A model generated the notes under the pieces. The model saw only the letters and a list, made by a program, of their open reading frames with translations. It made no database searches and was not told where the DNA came from. Position numbers and translations under genes: made by a program. 64,000 bases of DNA from Gammaproteobacteria bacterium (GTDB lineage Bacteria > Pseudomonadota > Gammaproteobacteria > Acidiferrobacterales > SZUA-150): positions 67,001 to 131,000 of the forward strand of contig JAOUOD010000007.1 of NCBI GenBank assembly GCA_029880545.1, given 5' to 3'. Positions 8,208 through 16,232 of the stretch are shown here, in pieces. How positions within the stretch are numbered: the first letter of the stretch is position 1; each line of letters opens with the position of its first letter.

Positions 8208-9296
8208 TCAGCCAAGGGCAAGACGCTGTTTTTCCAGGACCCGGTTATCAAAGCCGTGGGCGCCCAGCAGAAAGTCGCGGGCGTTGCTGTCACCTCGATG
8301 CAGGTAATAGCGATATAGCAGGTAGTAACCTTCCGCAATGTTCTCCCGGTCACGCCCGGTCAATGCCTGCATGTTACCTTGCAGGCCGGGTATCACCAGT
8401 CTCATCCCGGTGTCGATGATATCGGGATTCTCGATAACCCTCTGGTTGGCGCGATAGATGTAGGGCCACAGGCGGCTGTCGCCGTAATGCAATTGCGCCA
8501 GTTTCCACAGGCTGTCGCCCCGGGTAACCGTCTTGATTAATGGCTTGAGGAAAAAATTGTTGTCGCCTTGCCCGGTTTCATCGGCAGGTGGTTTTGATTG
8601 TTTTGCCGGTTCCGTGGGCACGGCAACAGAATCAACCGGCGTTGTTGTAGCAACCGAACCGGCCGCTGCCTCGATACTGTTGGTCATGACGGTAGCATGG
8701 CTGGTCGCGGTGACAATGTCGGTATCGTCGAAATCCTTTTGCAGTGTCGATAATATAAAAGGTACCGCGGCGAACAGGCCGAGCGCCGATATGCCCAGGA
8801 ATGCCGCCAGGGGGTGCCTGGTGGACGACTGCGCGGCGGATTTTTCAGTGGCATGTAGACTCGGCAGATCAGCAGGATCATTCATGACCGAGTTGGCTGC
8901 CGGGTGTTTGTTGATGACTGCTACCTGCGCCCTTGGTGCCAATACCGCGGGAGATATTGGCGCTGTCGTATTACGCGCTATTTCTGCCTGGCTGACTGCA
9001 ATCGCGGGCGCCTTGGTTGCCTGGATCTGGTCGCGTAACTGCTTGGCCGGTTTGAAACTGACCAGGGGTGTCGGTGGCAAGATGCGCGTTGCCCCGGTAT
9101 TGGGGTTCCGGTAAACGCGTGACTTGCTGTACTTGAGACGGAAAGTGCCGAACTGGTGAAGCCGGACAAGGCCATCACGCTTGAGGCCTTCCCTTATTAC
9201 CGCGATCAGTTCCTGCAAGACAAAATCAAAGCCCAGTGTCGCCAGCGCCGTGGCTTCGGTGTTTCGGTTGGCTTGTATTTTGGCGGCGGCAACCAT
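8208..9296 (-). CDS. HU-like domain - transmembrane segment - LysM fusion protein
   Basis: 362 residues in three clear parts. Residues 15-92 are an HU/IHF-like fold: VRLHQFGTFRLK corresponds to the HU GFGTF region, YRNPNTGATR to the DNA-contacting RNPQTGE arm tip, and FKPAKQLRDQI to the final helix. A Pro/Ala-rich linker (95-160) leads to one hydrophobic helix (163-184, LAAFLGISALGLFAAVPFIL). A second Ala/Thr/Pro linker leads to a LysM domain (256-304, VTRGDSLWKLAQLHYGDSRLW to MRLVIP) and a short helical tail. No signal peptide precedes the HU part. The expected topology is therefore cytoplasmic DNA-binding domain, one inner-membrane span and periplasmic peptidoglycan-binding domain. It follows an HU-like gene by 2 bases. 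A DNA-envelope tether is inference; a lost DNA-binding function is the alternative. Confidence 0.88.
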   Translation of the reverse strand: MVAAAKIQANRNTEATALATLGFDFVLQELIAVIREGLKRDGLVRLHQFGTFRLKYSKSRVYRNPNTGATRILPPTPLVSFKPAKQLRDQIQATKAPAIAVSQAEIARNTTAPISPAVLAPRAQVAVINKHPAANSVMNDPADLPSLHATEKSAAQSSTRHPLAAFLGISALGLFAAVPFILSTLQKDFDDTDIVTATSHATVMTNSIEAAAGSVATTTPVDSVAVPTEPAKQSKPPADETGQGDNNFFLKPLIKTVTRGDSLWKLAQLHYGDSRLWPYIYRANQRVIENPDIIDTGMRLVIPGLQGNMQALTGRDRENIAEGYYLLYRYYLHRGDSNARDFLLGAHGFDNRVLEKQRLALG

Positions 9297-9298
9297 GA

Positions 9299-9583
9299 TC
9301 AGTCGTCCTTGTCAGCCGCAAAATCGTCTTTGATTGTCTTGTGCTGGTTAAACCTGAGCTGTTGGCGCGCGGGAATATAACAACGACCCTTGCCCGGAAT
9401 GTAGCCGTAGCGGCCCTTGCTTTCTTTCACCTGGAGCTTGCCCAGGCCGGAGAGAGTGACAGCGTCACCGGCAATCAACCGTTGCCTCAGGATTGACAGT
9501 ACTTGTTTTAATGCCTGGCGAGTCAGCTTCTGGTTAGCACCGAGCCTGGCAGACAACAGCTTGATCACGTCGGATGTATTCAT
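9299..9583 (-). CDS. Divergent HU-like DNA-binding protein
   Basis: 94 residues. The N-terminal helices (MNTSDVIKLLSARLGANQKL, then a helix to about residue 36) and the turn VTLSGLGKLQVKES follow the HU/IHF plan. The beta-arm, however, lacks RNPxTG and reads YIPGKGRCYIPARQQLRF. DNA contact may differ from HU, or the protein may act mainly as a partner. The stop is 2 bases before the HU-TM-LysM start, so the two are surely co-transcribed, and a heterodimer between the HU folds is a reasonable guess. A TATACT-type -10 lies on this strand at 9636-9641, but no good -35 goes with it. Confidence 0.85.
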   Translation of the reverse strand: MNTSDVIKLLSARLGANQKLTRQALKQVLSILRQRLIAGDAVTLSGLGKLQVKESKGRYGYIPGKGRCYIPARQQLRFNQHKTIKDDFAADKDD

Positions 9584-9821
9584 ACAGGTGTTACCGCCTG
9601 GATCGGCAGTGCGCTCTGAGTGACAGTAATAATCGAGTATACCTTAATTTAACCAACGGCATTACTGCGTGATCTAACCCTATGGTTTGAAACAAAAAAG
9701 CTGTGCATTTTGAAAGATTTCTCTTGCTGCCAGTGACGGCGGGATAAAGGGACAAGTCTTGTCAGTGTTGCCAAATCGCCGGGATGTGGCTGTTATAGGA
9801 CGGCTACGCTGTCAGCGGTTC

Positions 9822-9850
9822 TTGGACTGGTTTCGGGGTTATCATATACA
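9822..9850 (+). promoter_or_regulatory. Candidate promoter of the hydrolase gene
   Basis: TTGGAC and TATACA are separated by exactly 17 bases. Transcription would start near 9857, about 40 bases before the proposed ATG. The -10 overlaps the left arm of an 8-6-8 inverted repeat. Confidence 0.45.
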
Positions 9851-9869
9851 CAGTACGAATATACTGTGT
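9848..9869. promoter_or_regulatory. Perfect inverted repeat, candidate operator
   Basis: ACACAGTA and TACTGTGT are perfect 8-base arms separated by 6 bases. The repeat covers the predicted -10 and start site of the hydrolase promoter, a classic repressor position. The arms are oriented ACAG...CTGT, the reverse of a LexA box, so LexA is unlikely. The regulator is unknown. Confidence 0.45.
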
Positions 9870-9895
9870 TACAGGGAGACGTTCGCGTAAGGGTG

Positions 9896-10564
9896 ATGCT
9901 GACAGTGCATAACAAGCCGGCCTCAATAGTTGTGATTATCCATGGTATCTGGATGCCTGCTGTCGTGATGTGGCCGCTGGCCATTCAGCTGAAACGTCAT
10001 GGACAGAGCCCGGTATTGTTCGGCTATCCAACGCTTGCCAGCACCCTGACCGACAGCGCGTTGCGACTTAACCGGTTTATTGAAACTCTTGATGCCGAAC
10101 ATGTGCACCTGGTTGCTCATAGCCTGGGTGGACTACTGGTGCGAGCGATGTTTCATCTTTACCCGGATCAACCGCCAGGTCGTATCGTGATGTTGGGAAC
10201 GCCTGCTGATGGCAGCGTAGTCGCTGAACGTTTGCGTTGTTGGGGTCCATTGGGTCGCTCACTGGTTGGGCGGAGCCTCGGTCAGTACCTGGACGAAGGT
10301 CAATCCTGGTCAATGATCAGCAGGGATCTGGGTGTTATTGCCGGATCCCGGGCCTTTGGTATGGGTAGCCTGGCAGGTGGTTTGTCGGGACCGGGTGATG
10401 GAACGGTTTTGATTAAAGAAACCCGATGTCGGGACATGACAGATCATATTGTATTGCCCCTAACGCACAGCGCGCTGGTTGCAGCGCCCTCGGTTGCCAG
10501 GCAGGTGGTACACTTTCTTGAATATGGAAAATTTTATGTGTCAACAGCAGGTCAGCCACTGTAA
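9896..10564 (+). CDS. Alpha/beta-hydrolase, lipase-like
   Basis: About 222 residues. An oxyanion-type IHGIW motif lies near the N-terminus, the nucleophile elbow AHSLGG follows about 70 residues later, and a THSALV segment near the end supplies the likely catalytic His. This matches small cytoplasmic lipase/PGAP1-like hydrolases; there is no convincing signal peptide. The frame is open from a GTG at 9866, and GTG 9893 is also possible. ATG 9896 is preferred because the conserved part begins just after it and AGGGAG lies about 16 bases upstream. The substrate is unknown. It is divergent from the HU pair. Confidence 0.8.
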   Translation: MLTVHNKPASIVVIIHGIWMPAVVMWPLAIQLKRHGQSPVLFGYPTLASTLTDSALRLNRFIETLDAEHVHLVAHSLGGLLVRAMFHLYPDQPPGRIVMLGTPADGSVVAERLRCWGPLGRSLVGRSLGQYLDEGQSWSMISRDLGVIAGSRAFGMGSLAGGLSGPGDGTVLIKETRCRDMTDHIVLPLTHSALVAAPSVARQVVHFLEYGKFYVSTAGQPL

Positions 10565-10936
10565 ACATGATTGGCTAAATGCTGTGGTTTTGGAGTCGCA
10601 AGTTGTGAAGTTTGTACGGGCAGTTAGTTCTGGAGAGGAGCCGGGCACTTTTCTCGTGCGGAAGTATGATGCCGCTGCTTGGGCGTAATTGCAGCCTTGT
10701 GTGCCCCGGATCAAATGACGATGCTTGTATTACCGAAGTGAATGTGATGGCTCACTATTGACTCATTTTTCCGGTTCCTGCTTCAGAACTCCCGCTGAAG
10801 GAAACTGATCGAAGTGGTGGCCTCTTGATTAGCACTGGGTCGCGATTCCACCCGGCCTGATGCGATGCTAAAATTCGGCGAATTTTAGTCGGAAAAGTCC
10901 CGGTGGAAGGCGCCGGGCGAGGCATGAGAGGTAGCT
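10565..10936. other. Intergenic region upstream of yebC
   Basis: 372 bases. The only clear structure is a perfect inverted repeat at 10868-10888, which includes an extended -10-like TGCTAAAAT (10866-10874). Short open frames here, such as one running to 10688 in the +3 register, show no family likeness and lack ribosome sites. No tRNA or other RNA was recognised. Confidence 0.5.
10868..10888. promoter_or_regulatory. Perfect inverted repeat in the yebC leader
   Basis: CTAAAATTC and GAATTTTAG are perfect 9-base arms around GGC, 48 bases before the yebC start. The left arm coincides with an extended -10-like TGCTAAAAT. It could be an operator or an RNA hairpin in the leader; no T-run follows, so it is not a terminator. 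Confidence 0.45.
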
Positions 10937-11680
10937 ATGGCTGGACACAGTAAATGGGCCAATATTCGGTTTCGCAAGGGCGCGCAGGACGCCAAGCGTG
11001 GCAAGATTTTCACGAAGATTGCCCGAGAAATTACCATTGCCGCAAAAACCAGTGGTGGCGACCCGGGCTCCAATCCTCGTTTGAGGGCTGCTATCGACAA
11101 GGGCTTGTCCAGCAATATGACCAAGGACAAGATCGAGCGCGCAATCAAAAAGGGTACCGGTGAACTGGAAGGCGGATCCATTGAGGAGGTGACCTACGAA
11201 GGTTACGGACCGGGTGGAATTGCGGTCATGGTGGAATGTGCCACCGATAATCGCAACCGTACTGTGGGTGAAGTCCGGCATGCTTTTACCAAGCACGGCG
11301 GCAACCTGGGCACAGATGGATCGGTGGCGTATTTGTTCAAAAAAATCGGTGTGCTGGTCTTTCCGGACGGGGACGAAGACGCCATCATGGAAGCGGCGCT
11401 GGAGGCGGGTGCCGACGATGTCGTTGCGGACGGCGGCATCGTCGAAGTACAGACTGAGCCGGGCAATTTTCATGACGTTCTCGAAGCCATGACTGCAGCA
11501 GGATTCAAGCCGGAGGACGCTGAAATCACCCAGCGCGCATCCACTGAAACCACCCTGGTTGGCGAGGACGCAGAAAAAATGCTCAAGCTGCTGGATCGGC
11601 TCGAAGATCTCGATGATGTGCAAAACGTCTTCAGTAACGCGGATTTCCCGGACGATGTGCTCGAGGCGCATGCCGGCTAG
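10937..11680 (+). CDS. yebC: YebC/PmpR family protein
   Basis: 247 residues, the standard length. It begins [20 protein letters not shown], the family hallmark. The middle [25 protein letters not shown] (in two adjoining motifs) and the end [16 protein letters not shown] are also typical. Members have been described as DNA-binding regulators and more recently as helping ribosomes at proline stretches; which applies here is unknown. A GAGAGGTAGCT ribosome site precedes the ATG. It starts the long collinear run yebC-ruvCAB-tol-pal-que. Confidence 0.96.
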   Translation: MAGHSKWANIRFRKGAQDAKRGKIFTKIAREITIAAKTSGGDPGSNPRLRAAIDKGLSSNMTKDKIERAIKKGTGELEGGSIEEVTYEGYGPGGIAVMVECATDNRNRTVGEVRHAFTKHGGNLGTDGSVAYLFKKIGVLVFPDGDEDAIMEAALEAGADDVVADGGIVEVQTEPGNFHDVLEAMTAAGFKPEDAEITQRASTETTLVGEDAEKMLKLLDRLEDLDDVQNVFSNADFPDDVLEAHAG

Positions 11681-11713
11681 CCGGGTCGATACTATATATA
11701 TGGGGTGCGTCTA

Positions 11714-12226
11714 GTGCGCATCCTGGGCATTGATCCGGGATCCCGGACAACGGGTTACGGGTTGGTGGAGCTGGACGGACAGCGTATTGTGTACGTGGAC
11801 AGTGGTTGTATTCGCTGCGGTGATGGCGCGCTTCCGGATCGGCTCGACATCATTTTTCGTGGAATTTCCGATATTATTCAACAACATGGGCCTTCCGTAG
11901 CGTCGGTCGAGCAGGTGTTTATGGCCCGCAATGCCGATTCGGCGCTGAAACTGGGCCAGGCTCGAGGGGCGGCGATATGCGCGCTCAAACAAGCCGGGCT
12001 CGAGGTTCAGGAGTACTCGGCATTGCAGATCAAGCAAGCGGTGGTTGGCCGGGGTCATGCGGACAAACAGCAGGTGCAGCACATGGTCAAGGCGTTACTG
12101 GGTTTGATGGGCGATCCCCAGGCCGATGCGGCGGACGCGCTGGCCGCGGCCATTTGCCATGCCCATGATCGCAGCGGTTTGAGCGCTATAAAACGTGGTT
12201 TTCGTCGGGCAAAGGTGGTGAGGTAG
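11714..12226 (+). CDS. ruvC: Holliday junction endonuclease RuvC
   Basis: 170 residues. It cuts Holliday junctions as a dimer together with RuvAB. The start [16 protein letters not shown] carries the first catalytic Asp (D7), and VEQVFMARN and [11 protein letters not shown] contain further active-site and DNA-contact residues. The frame is open from a GTG at 11705, but GTG 11714 gives the exact family N-terminus and has GGGG about 8 bases upstream. It lies 33 bases after yebC and 9 before ruvA, as in E. coli apart from the absence of yebB. Confidence 0.96.
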   Translation: MRILGIDPGSRTTGYGLVELDGQRIVYVDSGCIRCGDGALPDRLDIIFRGISDIIQQHGPSVASVEQVFMARNADSALKLGQARGAAICALKQAGLEVQEYSALQIKQAVVGRGHADKQQVQHMVKALLGLMGDPQADAADALAAAICHAHDRSGLSAIKRGFRRAKVVR

Positions 12227-12235
12227 TGCATCAGC

Positions 12236-12835
12236 ATGATTGGTCGAATTAAGGGTATTTTGCTCCATAAAGAGCCACCCGCGTTGCTGGTCGATGTAGC
12301 CGGCGTTGGCTACGAAATTGAGGCGCCAATGGCCACGTTTTACGACCTGCCGGCCCAGGGCCAGCCCGTTGTTCTTCATACTCACCTGGTGGTGCGTGAA
12401 GATGCGCACCTGCTGTTTGGGTTTTCCACCGAGGCACAGCGAAGCCTGTTCCGCGGGTTGATCAGGGTGAACGGTGTTGGGCCGCGGGTTGCCTTGGCCA
12501 TTTTGTCGACCCTGTCTGCCGCCGAGTTTGCCCAGTGTGTGGCCAATAACGATATTGCCGCACTCACCAGGGTGCCCGGAATTGGCAAAAAAACGGCCGA
12601 ACGCCTGGTGATTGAAATGCGTGACAAGCTGGACCTGGTTGGATTGCAGGTGCCGGCTCATGCGGCAGAGCCAGGCTCGGTACTGCCCGGTGATCCTGCC
12701 GGCGAGGCGGTGTCAGCGCTTATCGCGCTTGGCTACAAGCCCCAGGAGGCCAGCAGGCTGGTGCGCAATGTGCCGGGTAATGATCTGAGCACGGAAGACA
12801 TTATTCGCCTGGCATTGAAATCCATGGCAGGATAG
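12236..12835 (+). CDS. ruvA: Holliday junction branch migration protein RuvA
   Basis: 199 residues (E. coli 203). The tetramer binds the four-way junction and loads RuvB. The OB-fold start MIGRIKGILLHKEPPALLVD is canonical. Two helix-hairpin-helix segments are seen (GVGPRVALAIL and VPGIGKKTAERLVIEM), and a C-terminal domain (SALIALGYKPQEASRLV) contacts RuvB. It lies 6 bases before ruvB. Confidence 0.97.
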   Translation: MIGRIKGILLHKEPPALLVDVAGVGYEIEAPMATFYDLPAQGQPVVLHTHLVVREDAHLLFGFSTEAQRSLFRGLIRVNGVGPRVALAILSTLSAAEFAQCVANNDIAALTRVPGIGKKTAERLVIEMRDKLDLVGLQVPAHAAEPGSVLPGDPAGEAVSALIALGYKPQEASRLVRNVPGNDLSTEDIIRLALKSMAG

Positions 12836-12841
12836 GGACCC

Positions 12842-13891
12842 ATGATTGAATCCGACCGCCTGGTATCCGCACACGTTCTGAGCACCCCTGACGAAAAGCT
12901 GAATGATGTCAGCCTGCGCCCGCAGAGTTTTGGCGAATACATTGGCCAGCCTCATATTCACGAACAAATGGAAGTTTTTGTCGGCGCCGCCCGAAAGCGT
13001 GGCGAAGCGCTGGATCACGTGCTGCTGTTCGGCCCTCCCGGTCTTGGCAAGACCACACTGGCCAATGTCATTGCCCGGGAAATGGGCGCCAACCTGCGGC
13101 AAACCTCAGGTCCGGTGCTTGAGCGGGCCGGTGACCTGGCGGCATTGCTCACCAATCTCGAGCCCAATGATGTCCTGTTTATCGATGAAATCCATCGCCT
13201 GAGCCCAGTGGTAGAGGAGATCCTGTACCCGGCCATGGAGGACTACCAGCTGGATATAGTCATTGGCGAGGGACCCGCTGCCCGATCCATCAAGCTGGAT
13301 TTGCCCAGGTTTACCCTGATCGGTGCGACCACACGGGCAGGCCTGCTGACCTCTCCCCTGCGTGACCGCTTTGGCATCGTTCAGCGTCTGGAGTTTTATG
13401 GCCAGGCTGACCTTGAAAAAATTGTCGCCCGGTCTTCGGGCATACTTAATATTGCCCACGAAACTGACGGCGTGTCGGCAATCGCCCGCCGATCGCGTGG
13501 TACGCCCCGTATTGCCAACCGCTTGTTGCGCCGGGCGCGGGACTACGCCGAGATCAAGGGCGATGGTGTGTTGACCGGCACTATCGCTGAAGCGGCACTG
13601 GACATGCTGGAGGTTGATAACAATGGCCTGGATAACCTGGATCGGCGCTATCTCCAGGCGATTATCGAGAAGTTTGATGGCGGTCCGGTCGGTATCGACA
13701 GTCTCGCCGCCGCCATCGGCGACGAGCGCGGCACGCTTGAAGACATGCTTGAGCCTTACCTGATTCAACAGGGGTTTGTCATGCGCACGGCACGGGGCCG
13801 GATGGCGACACGACGAGCATGGCAGTATTTTGGTTTATCCATGCCAGCTGCGGCATCGCAGCAACAGGGTGAACTGTTTAATGACAAGTAA
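12842..13891 (+). CDS. ruvB: Holliday junction helicase RuvB
   Basis: 349 residues. This is a hexameric AAA+ motor that drives branch migration. Walker A is GPPGLGKTT (64-72), Walker B is FIDEIHRL (about 116-123), sensor 1 is LIGATTRAG and the arginine-finger region is LRDRFG. A winged-helix DNA-binding domain closes the protein ([17 protein letters not shown]). The tail after it is slightly longer than in E. coli. ybgC follows after 39 bases. Confidence 0.98.
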   Translation: MIESDRLVSAHVLSTPDEKLNDVSLRPQSFGEYIGQPHIHEQMEVFVGAARKRGEALDHVLLFGPPGLGKTTLANVIAREMGANLRQTSGPVLERAGDLAALLTNLEPNDVLFIDEIHRLSPVVEEILYPAMEDYQLDIVIGEGPAARSIKLDLPRFTLIGATTRAGLLTSPLRDRFGIVQRLEFYGQADLEKIVARSSGILNIAHETDGVSAIARRSRGTPRIANRLLRRARDYAEIKGDGVLTGTIAEAALDMLEVDNNGLDNLDRRYLQAIIEKFDGGPVGIDSLAAAIGDERGTLEDMLEPYLIQQGFVMRTARGRMATRRAWQYFGLSMPAAASQQQGELFNDK

Positions 13892-13930
13892 CGAGGCCGC
13901 GCGACGCGTTGATGCCAACCCGGAACAGCA

Positions 13931-14365
13931 GTGACAGACGTTTTTTCCATTCCAGTTCGAATATATTACGAAGACACCGATACCGGCGGTGTTGTCTATT
14001 ACGCCAATTACCTGCGTTTCATGGAACGCGCGCGAACCGAGTTGCTGCGTAGCCGTGGGCTGGAACAGGATGTTTTGCGGGACGAGTGCGGCGTATTGTT
14101 CGCCGTTCGACGGGCGGAGGTAGATTATCTCAAGCCGGCGAAGCTCGATGATGAGCTCAAGGTCACGGCGGAAATCAGGCGACTCGGTGGCGCCAGTATC
14201 AACTTTTACCAGGAAGTGCGCCTGGGTGAAGATGTGCTGTGCAAGGGCAATATCCGAATAGCCTGTATCCACGACGAGGCACTGGCGCCCATGGCGGTAC
14301 CGAAACGGGTAACTGAATTACTACAACCCGTTGTCAGGCGAGCGCCTGACGGGGGAGAACAATAA
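13931..14365 (+). CDS. ybgC: Tol-Pal associated acyl-CoA thioesterase YbgC
   Basis: 144 residues from a GTG start. It has a hot-dog fold and hydrolyses acyl-CoA or acyl-ACP thioesters. The catalytic segment YYEDTDTGGVVYYANYLRFM is the 4-hydroxybenzoyl-CoA thioesterase signature with the active Asp (EDTDTGG). It opens the tol-pal cluster as in most gammaproteobacteria, 13 bases before tolQ. Its exact link to the Tol system remains unclear. Confidence 0.94.
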   Translation: MTDVFSIPVRIYYEDTDTGGVVYYANYLRFMERARTELLRSRGLEQDVLRDECGVLFAVRRAEVDYLKPAKLDDELKVTAEIRRLGGASINFYQEVRLGEDVLCKGNIRIACIHDEALAPMAVPKRVTELLQPVVRRAPDGGEQ

Positions 14366-14378
14366 GGGAGGTCAGTGC

Positions 14379-15083
14379 GTGGTCACTGCATCAGGAGAAG
14401 GTTTGGCGTTATGGAGCCTGGTCACCCAGGCGGGTCTGGTTGTGCAACTGGTGATGATGTCATTATTGCTGGCATCGTTGATATCCTGGACCATTATTTT
14501 TCGTAAATGGTTCATGATTAACGCGGCCCTGAACGAAGCGACGAGTTTTGAGCGCCGGTTCTGGTCCGGCGGCAATATTAACCAGATTTATGCCGAGCTT
14601 ACCCGTCGCGACGCGGACCCGACAGGCATGGCCGGCATTTTTGTAGACGGCTTGCAGGAGTTCCGCCGGCTTGGTCAGCAATCAGGAATCAAGACCGGTG
14701 AAATTCTCGATGGTGTTCAGCGTGCCATGCGCGTTTCACTGACAAGGGAAATGGACGCGCTGGAACATCATTTGCCTTTCCTGGCAACTGTTGGCTCGAC
14801 TAGCCCCTATGTCGGCCTGTTTGGAACGGTCTGGGGTATCATGAATTCATTCAGGTCACTCGGCACCGTGCAGCAGGCAACCATTGCCCATGTTGCGCCG
14901 GGTATCGCCGAGGCGCTCATTGCAACCGCTATGGGCCTGCTGGCCGCTATTCCTGCGGTGGTGGCCTATAACCGCTATACGGCAAAAGTAGAACGCCTGA
15001 TTACGCGCTATGAAATCTTTATCGACGAATTCTCAAGTATCGTTCAGCGCCAGGCTGCACCGACAAAGGCGATGGCTGAATAA
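14379..15083 (+). CDS. tolQ: Tol-Pal system proton channel protein TolQ
   Basis: 234 residues. TolQ is an inner-membrane protein that, with TolR, uses the proton gradient to drive TolA. Three membrane segments are evident: residues 10-40 (LVTQAGLVVQLVMMSLLLAS) and two more in the second half (around PFLATVGSTSPYVGLFGTVWG and IAEALIATAMGLLAAIPAVV), the MotA/ExbB-type signature. GTG 14379 is chosen because GGGAGG stands 7 bases upstream; an open frame reaches back to 14331 inside ybgC without a ribosome site. tolR starts on the base after the stop codon. Confidence 0.96.
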   Translation: MVTASGEGLALWSLVTQAGLVVQLVMMSLLLASLISWTIIFRKWFMINAALNEATSFERRFWSGGNINQIYAELTRRDADPTGMAGIFVDGLQEFRRLGQQSGIKTGEILDGVQRAMRVSLTREMDALEHHLPFLATVGSTSPYVGLFGTVWGIMNSFRSLGTVQQATIAHVAPGIAEALIATAMGLLAAIPAVVAYNRYTAKVERLITRYEIFIDEFSSIVQRQAAPTKAMAE

Positions 15084-15500
15084 ATGACTACGCCGGTTCG
15101 ACACAAGCGCAAGAAACTCATGAGTGACATTAACGTGGTGCCCTACATTGATGTCATGCTCGTGTTGCTGGTGATATTCATGATTACAGCGCCGATGCTG
15201 AAAGAAGGCGTCAAGGTGGAATTGCCGCAAGCCTCGGCCAGGCCGGTCGATGTGAAGGATCAGGAAACCATGGTAATTACGGTAGATCATCAGGGAGTGC
15301 TTTATCTTGATGATCGTAAAATGGAGCGCGAGGCCATTATCAGCAAAGTGGCGCGAATAATGGAATTCAGGCCACAAACAGAAGTCGTGATTCGTGGTGA
15401 CCGTAGAATCGCCTATGGCGAGGTCGTCGGCCTGATGGCGAGCCTGCAAAAAGCCGGAATTCAGGCGGTTGGTCTGGCGACGGAACCGGCTCCCCGGTGA
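15084..15500 (+). CDS. tolR: Tol-Pal system protein TolR
   Basis: 138 residues. It has one N-terminal membrane span (residues 18-42, INVVPYIDVMLVLLVIFMIT) carrying the conserved Asp (YIDV) that conducts protons, followed by a periplasmic ExbD/TolR domain (VVIRGDRRIAYGEVV). It works with TolQ as stator for TolA. It is immediately adjacent to tolQ and 15 bases before tolA. Confidence 0.96.
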   Translation: MTTPVRHKRKKLMSDINVVPYIDVMLVLLVIFMITAPMLKEGVKVELPQASARPVDVKDQETMVITVDHQGVLYLDDRKMEREAIISKVARIMEFRPQTEVVIRGDRRIAYGEVVGLMASLQKAGIQAVGLATEPAPR

Positions 15501-15515
15501 CAGGGGACGACAGTC

Positions 15516-16208
15516 GTGGCGCAACAGGCAACCTGGTCAACCTCCCGGCACGAAGACAGTCTTTTCCGGGCATTTGTATTTGCCTTGCTGTTGCATGTAG
15601 TGTTGCTGTTGTTTGTGGCAATCGGGTTCAGCTGGTCCTGGCAAAAAACGCCTGCGCAGGAGTCGGTGATCAAGGCGCGCGCGGTTTCGTTACCGGCTGA
15701 AACGGTTTCAAAGACAGCGGTTGATACGAAGCCTGTAAAAAAGACTGCGAAACCCCGGCCTGTCGCCAAGCCCAAACCAAAAAAGAAAACAGAAAAAACA
15801 GGAAAGCCAAAAACCAGCAAGGCAGAAAAGCAGCGCCGGCAAAAAGAGATGGAACAGCAAATGCAGCAAATGCTGGCTGAAGAAGAAGGAGAAATGGCCA
15901 GGCAGGCTAGCGCGAGAAAGGCGAATGAAATTACCGACAAGTTTCGTACCGTGATTCAGCAAAAGGTCAGTCGAAACTGGATTAAACCCGCCGGTGTTGG
16001 CAAGGGTCTTGAGTGCGTGATGCGGGTGCGCCTGGCTGCAGGTGGCGACGTAATCAGTACTGAAGTAGTGCGATCCAGTGGTGATGCCATATTTGATCGT
16101 TCGGTGGAGAGTGCCGTGTTCAAGGCTGCTCCTCTGCCAGTGCCGGAAGATGCCACCATGTTTGAACGTTTTCGTGAAATTGAGTTTTTGTTCCGACCGG
16201 AAACCTGA
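15516..16208 (+). CDS. tolA: Tol-Pal system protein TolA (short form)
   Basis: 230 residues from a GTG start, much shorter than E. coli TolA (421). It has an N-terminal membrane helix (residues 20-42, FVFALLLHVVLLLFVAIGF), then a Lys/Pro-rich stretch (70-105) and a short charged helix (EKQRRQKEMEQQMQQML). The C-terminal TonB-like domain (about 135-230) contains CVMRVRLAAGGDVISTEVV and SVESAVFKAAPLPVP. TolA spans the periplasm to reach Pal and TolB. The shortened helical domain implies a smaller reach, as seen in several other gammaproteobacteria. Confidence 0.93.
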   Translation: MAQQATWSTSRHEDSLFRAFVFALLLHVVLLLFVAIGFSWSWQKTPAQESVIKARAVSLPAETVSKTAVDTKPVKKTAKPRPVAKPKPKKKTEKTGKPKTSKAEKQRRQKEMEQQMQQMLAEEEGEMARQASARKANEITDKFRTVIQQKVSRNWIKPAGVGKGLECVMRVRLAAGGDVISTEVVRSSGDAIFDRSVESAVFKAAPLPVPEDATMFERFREIEFLFRPET

Positions 16209-16232
16209 TGGAAATAAAAAGGCGATAGACAG

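Larger units (their letters stand above)
9584..9895. other. Divergent intergenic region between HU pair and hydrolase
   Basis: 312 bases holding promoters for both directions. On the plus strand TTGGAC (9822-9827), 17 bases, TATACA (9845-9850) is a plausible sigma-70 promoter overlapped by a perfect inverted repeat. On the minus strand only a TATACT -10 (9636-9641) is evident. No gene or RNA was recognised in the remainder. Confidence 0.55.

Noticed and set aside
9848-9869. LexA box
   Set aside because: LexA needs CTGT-N8-ACAG; here the arms are in reverse order (ACAG then CTGT) with different spacing.
10524-10688. Small ORF overlapping the hydrolase end
   Set aside because: 54 residues, no family match, no Shine-Dalgarno and mostly overlapping or trailing the hydrolase gene.
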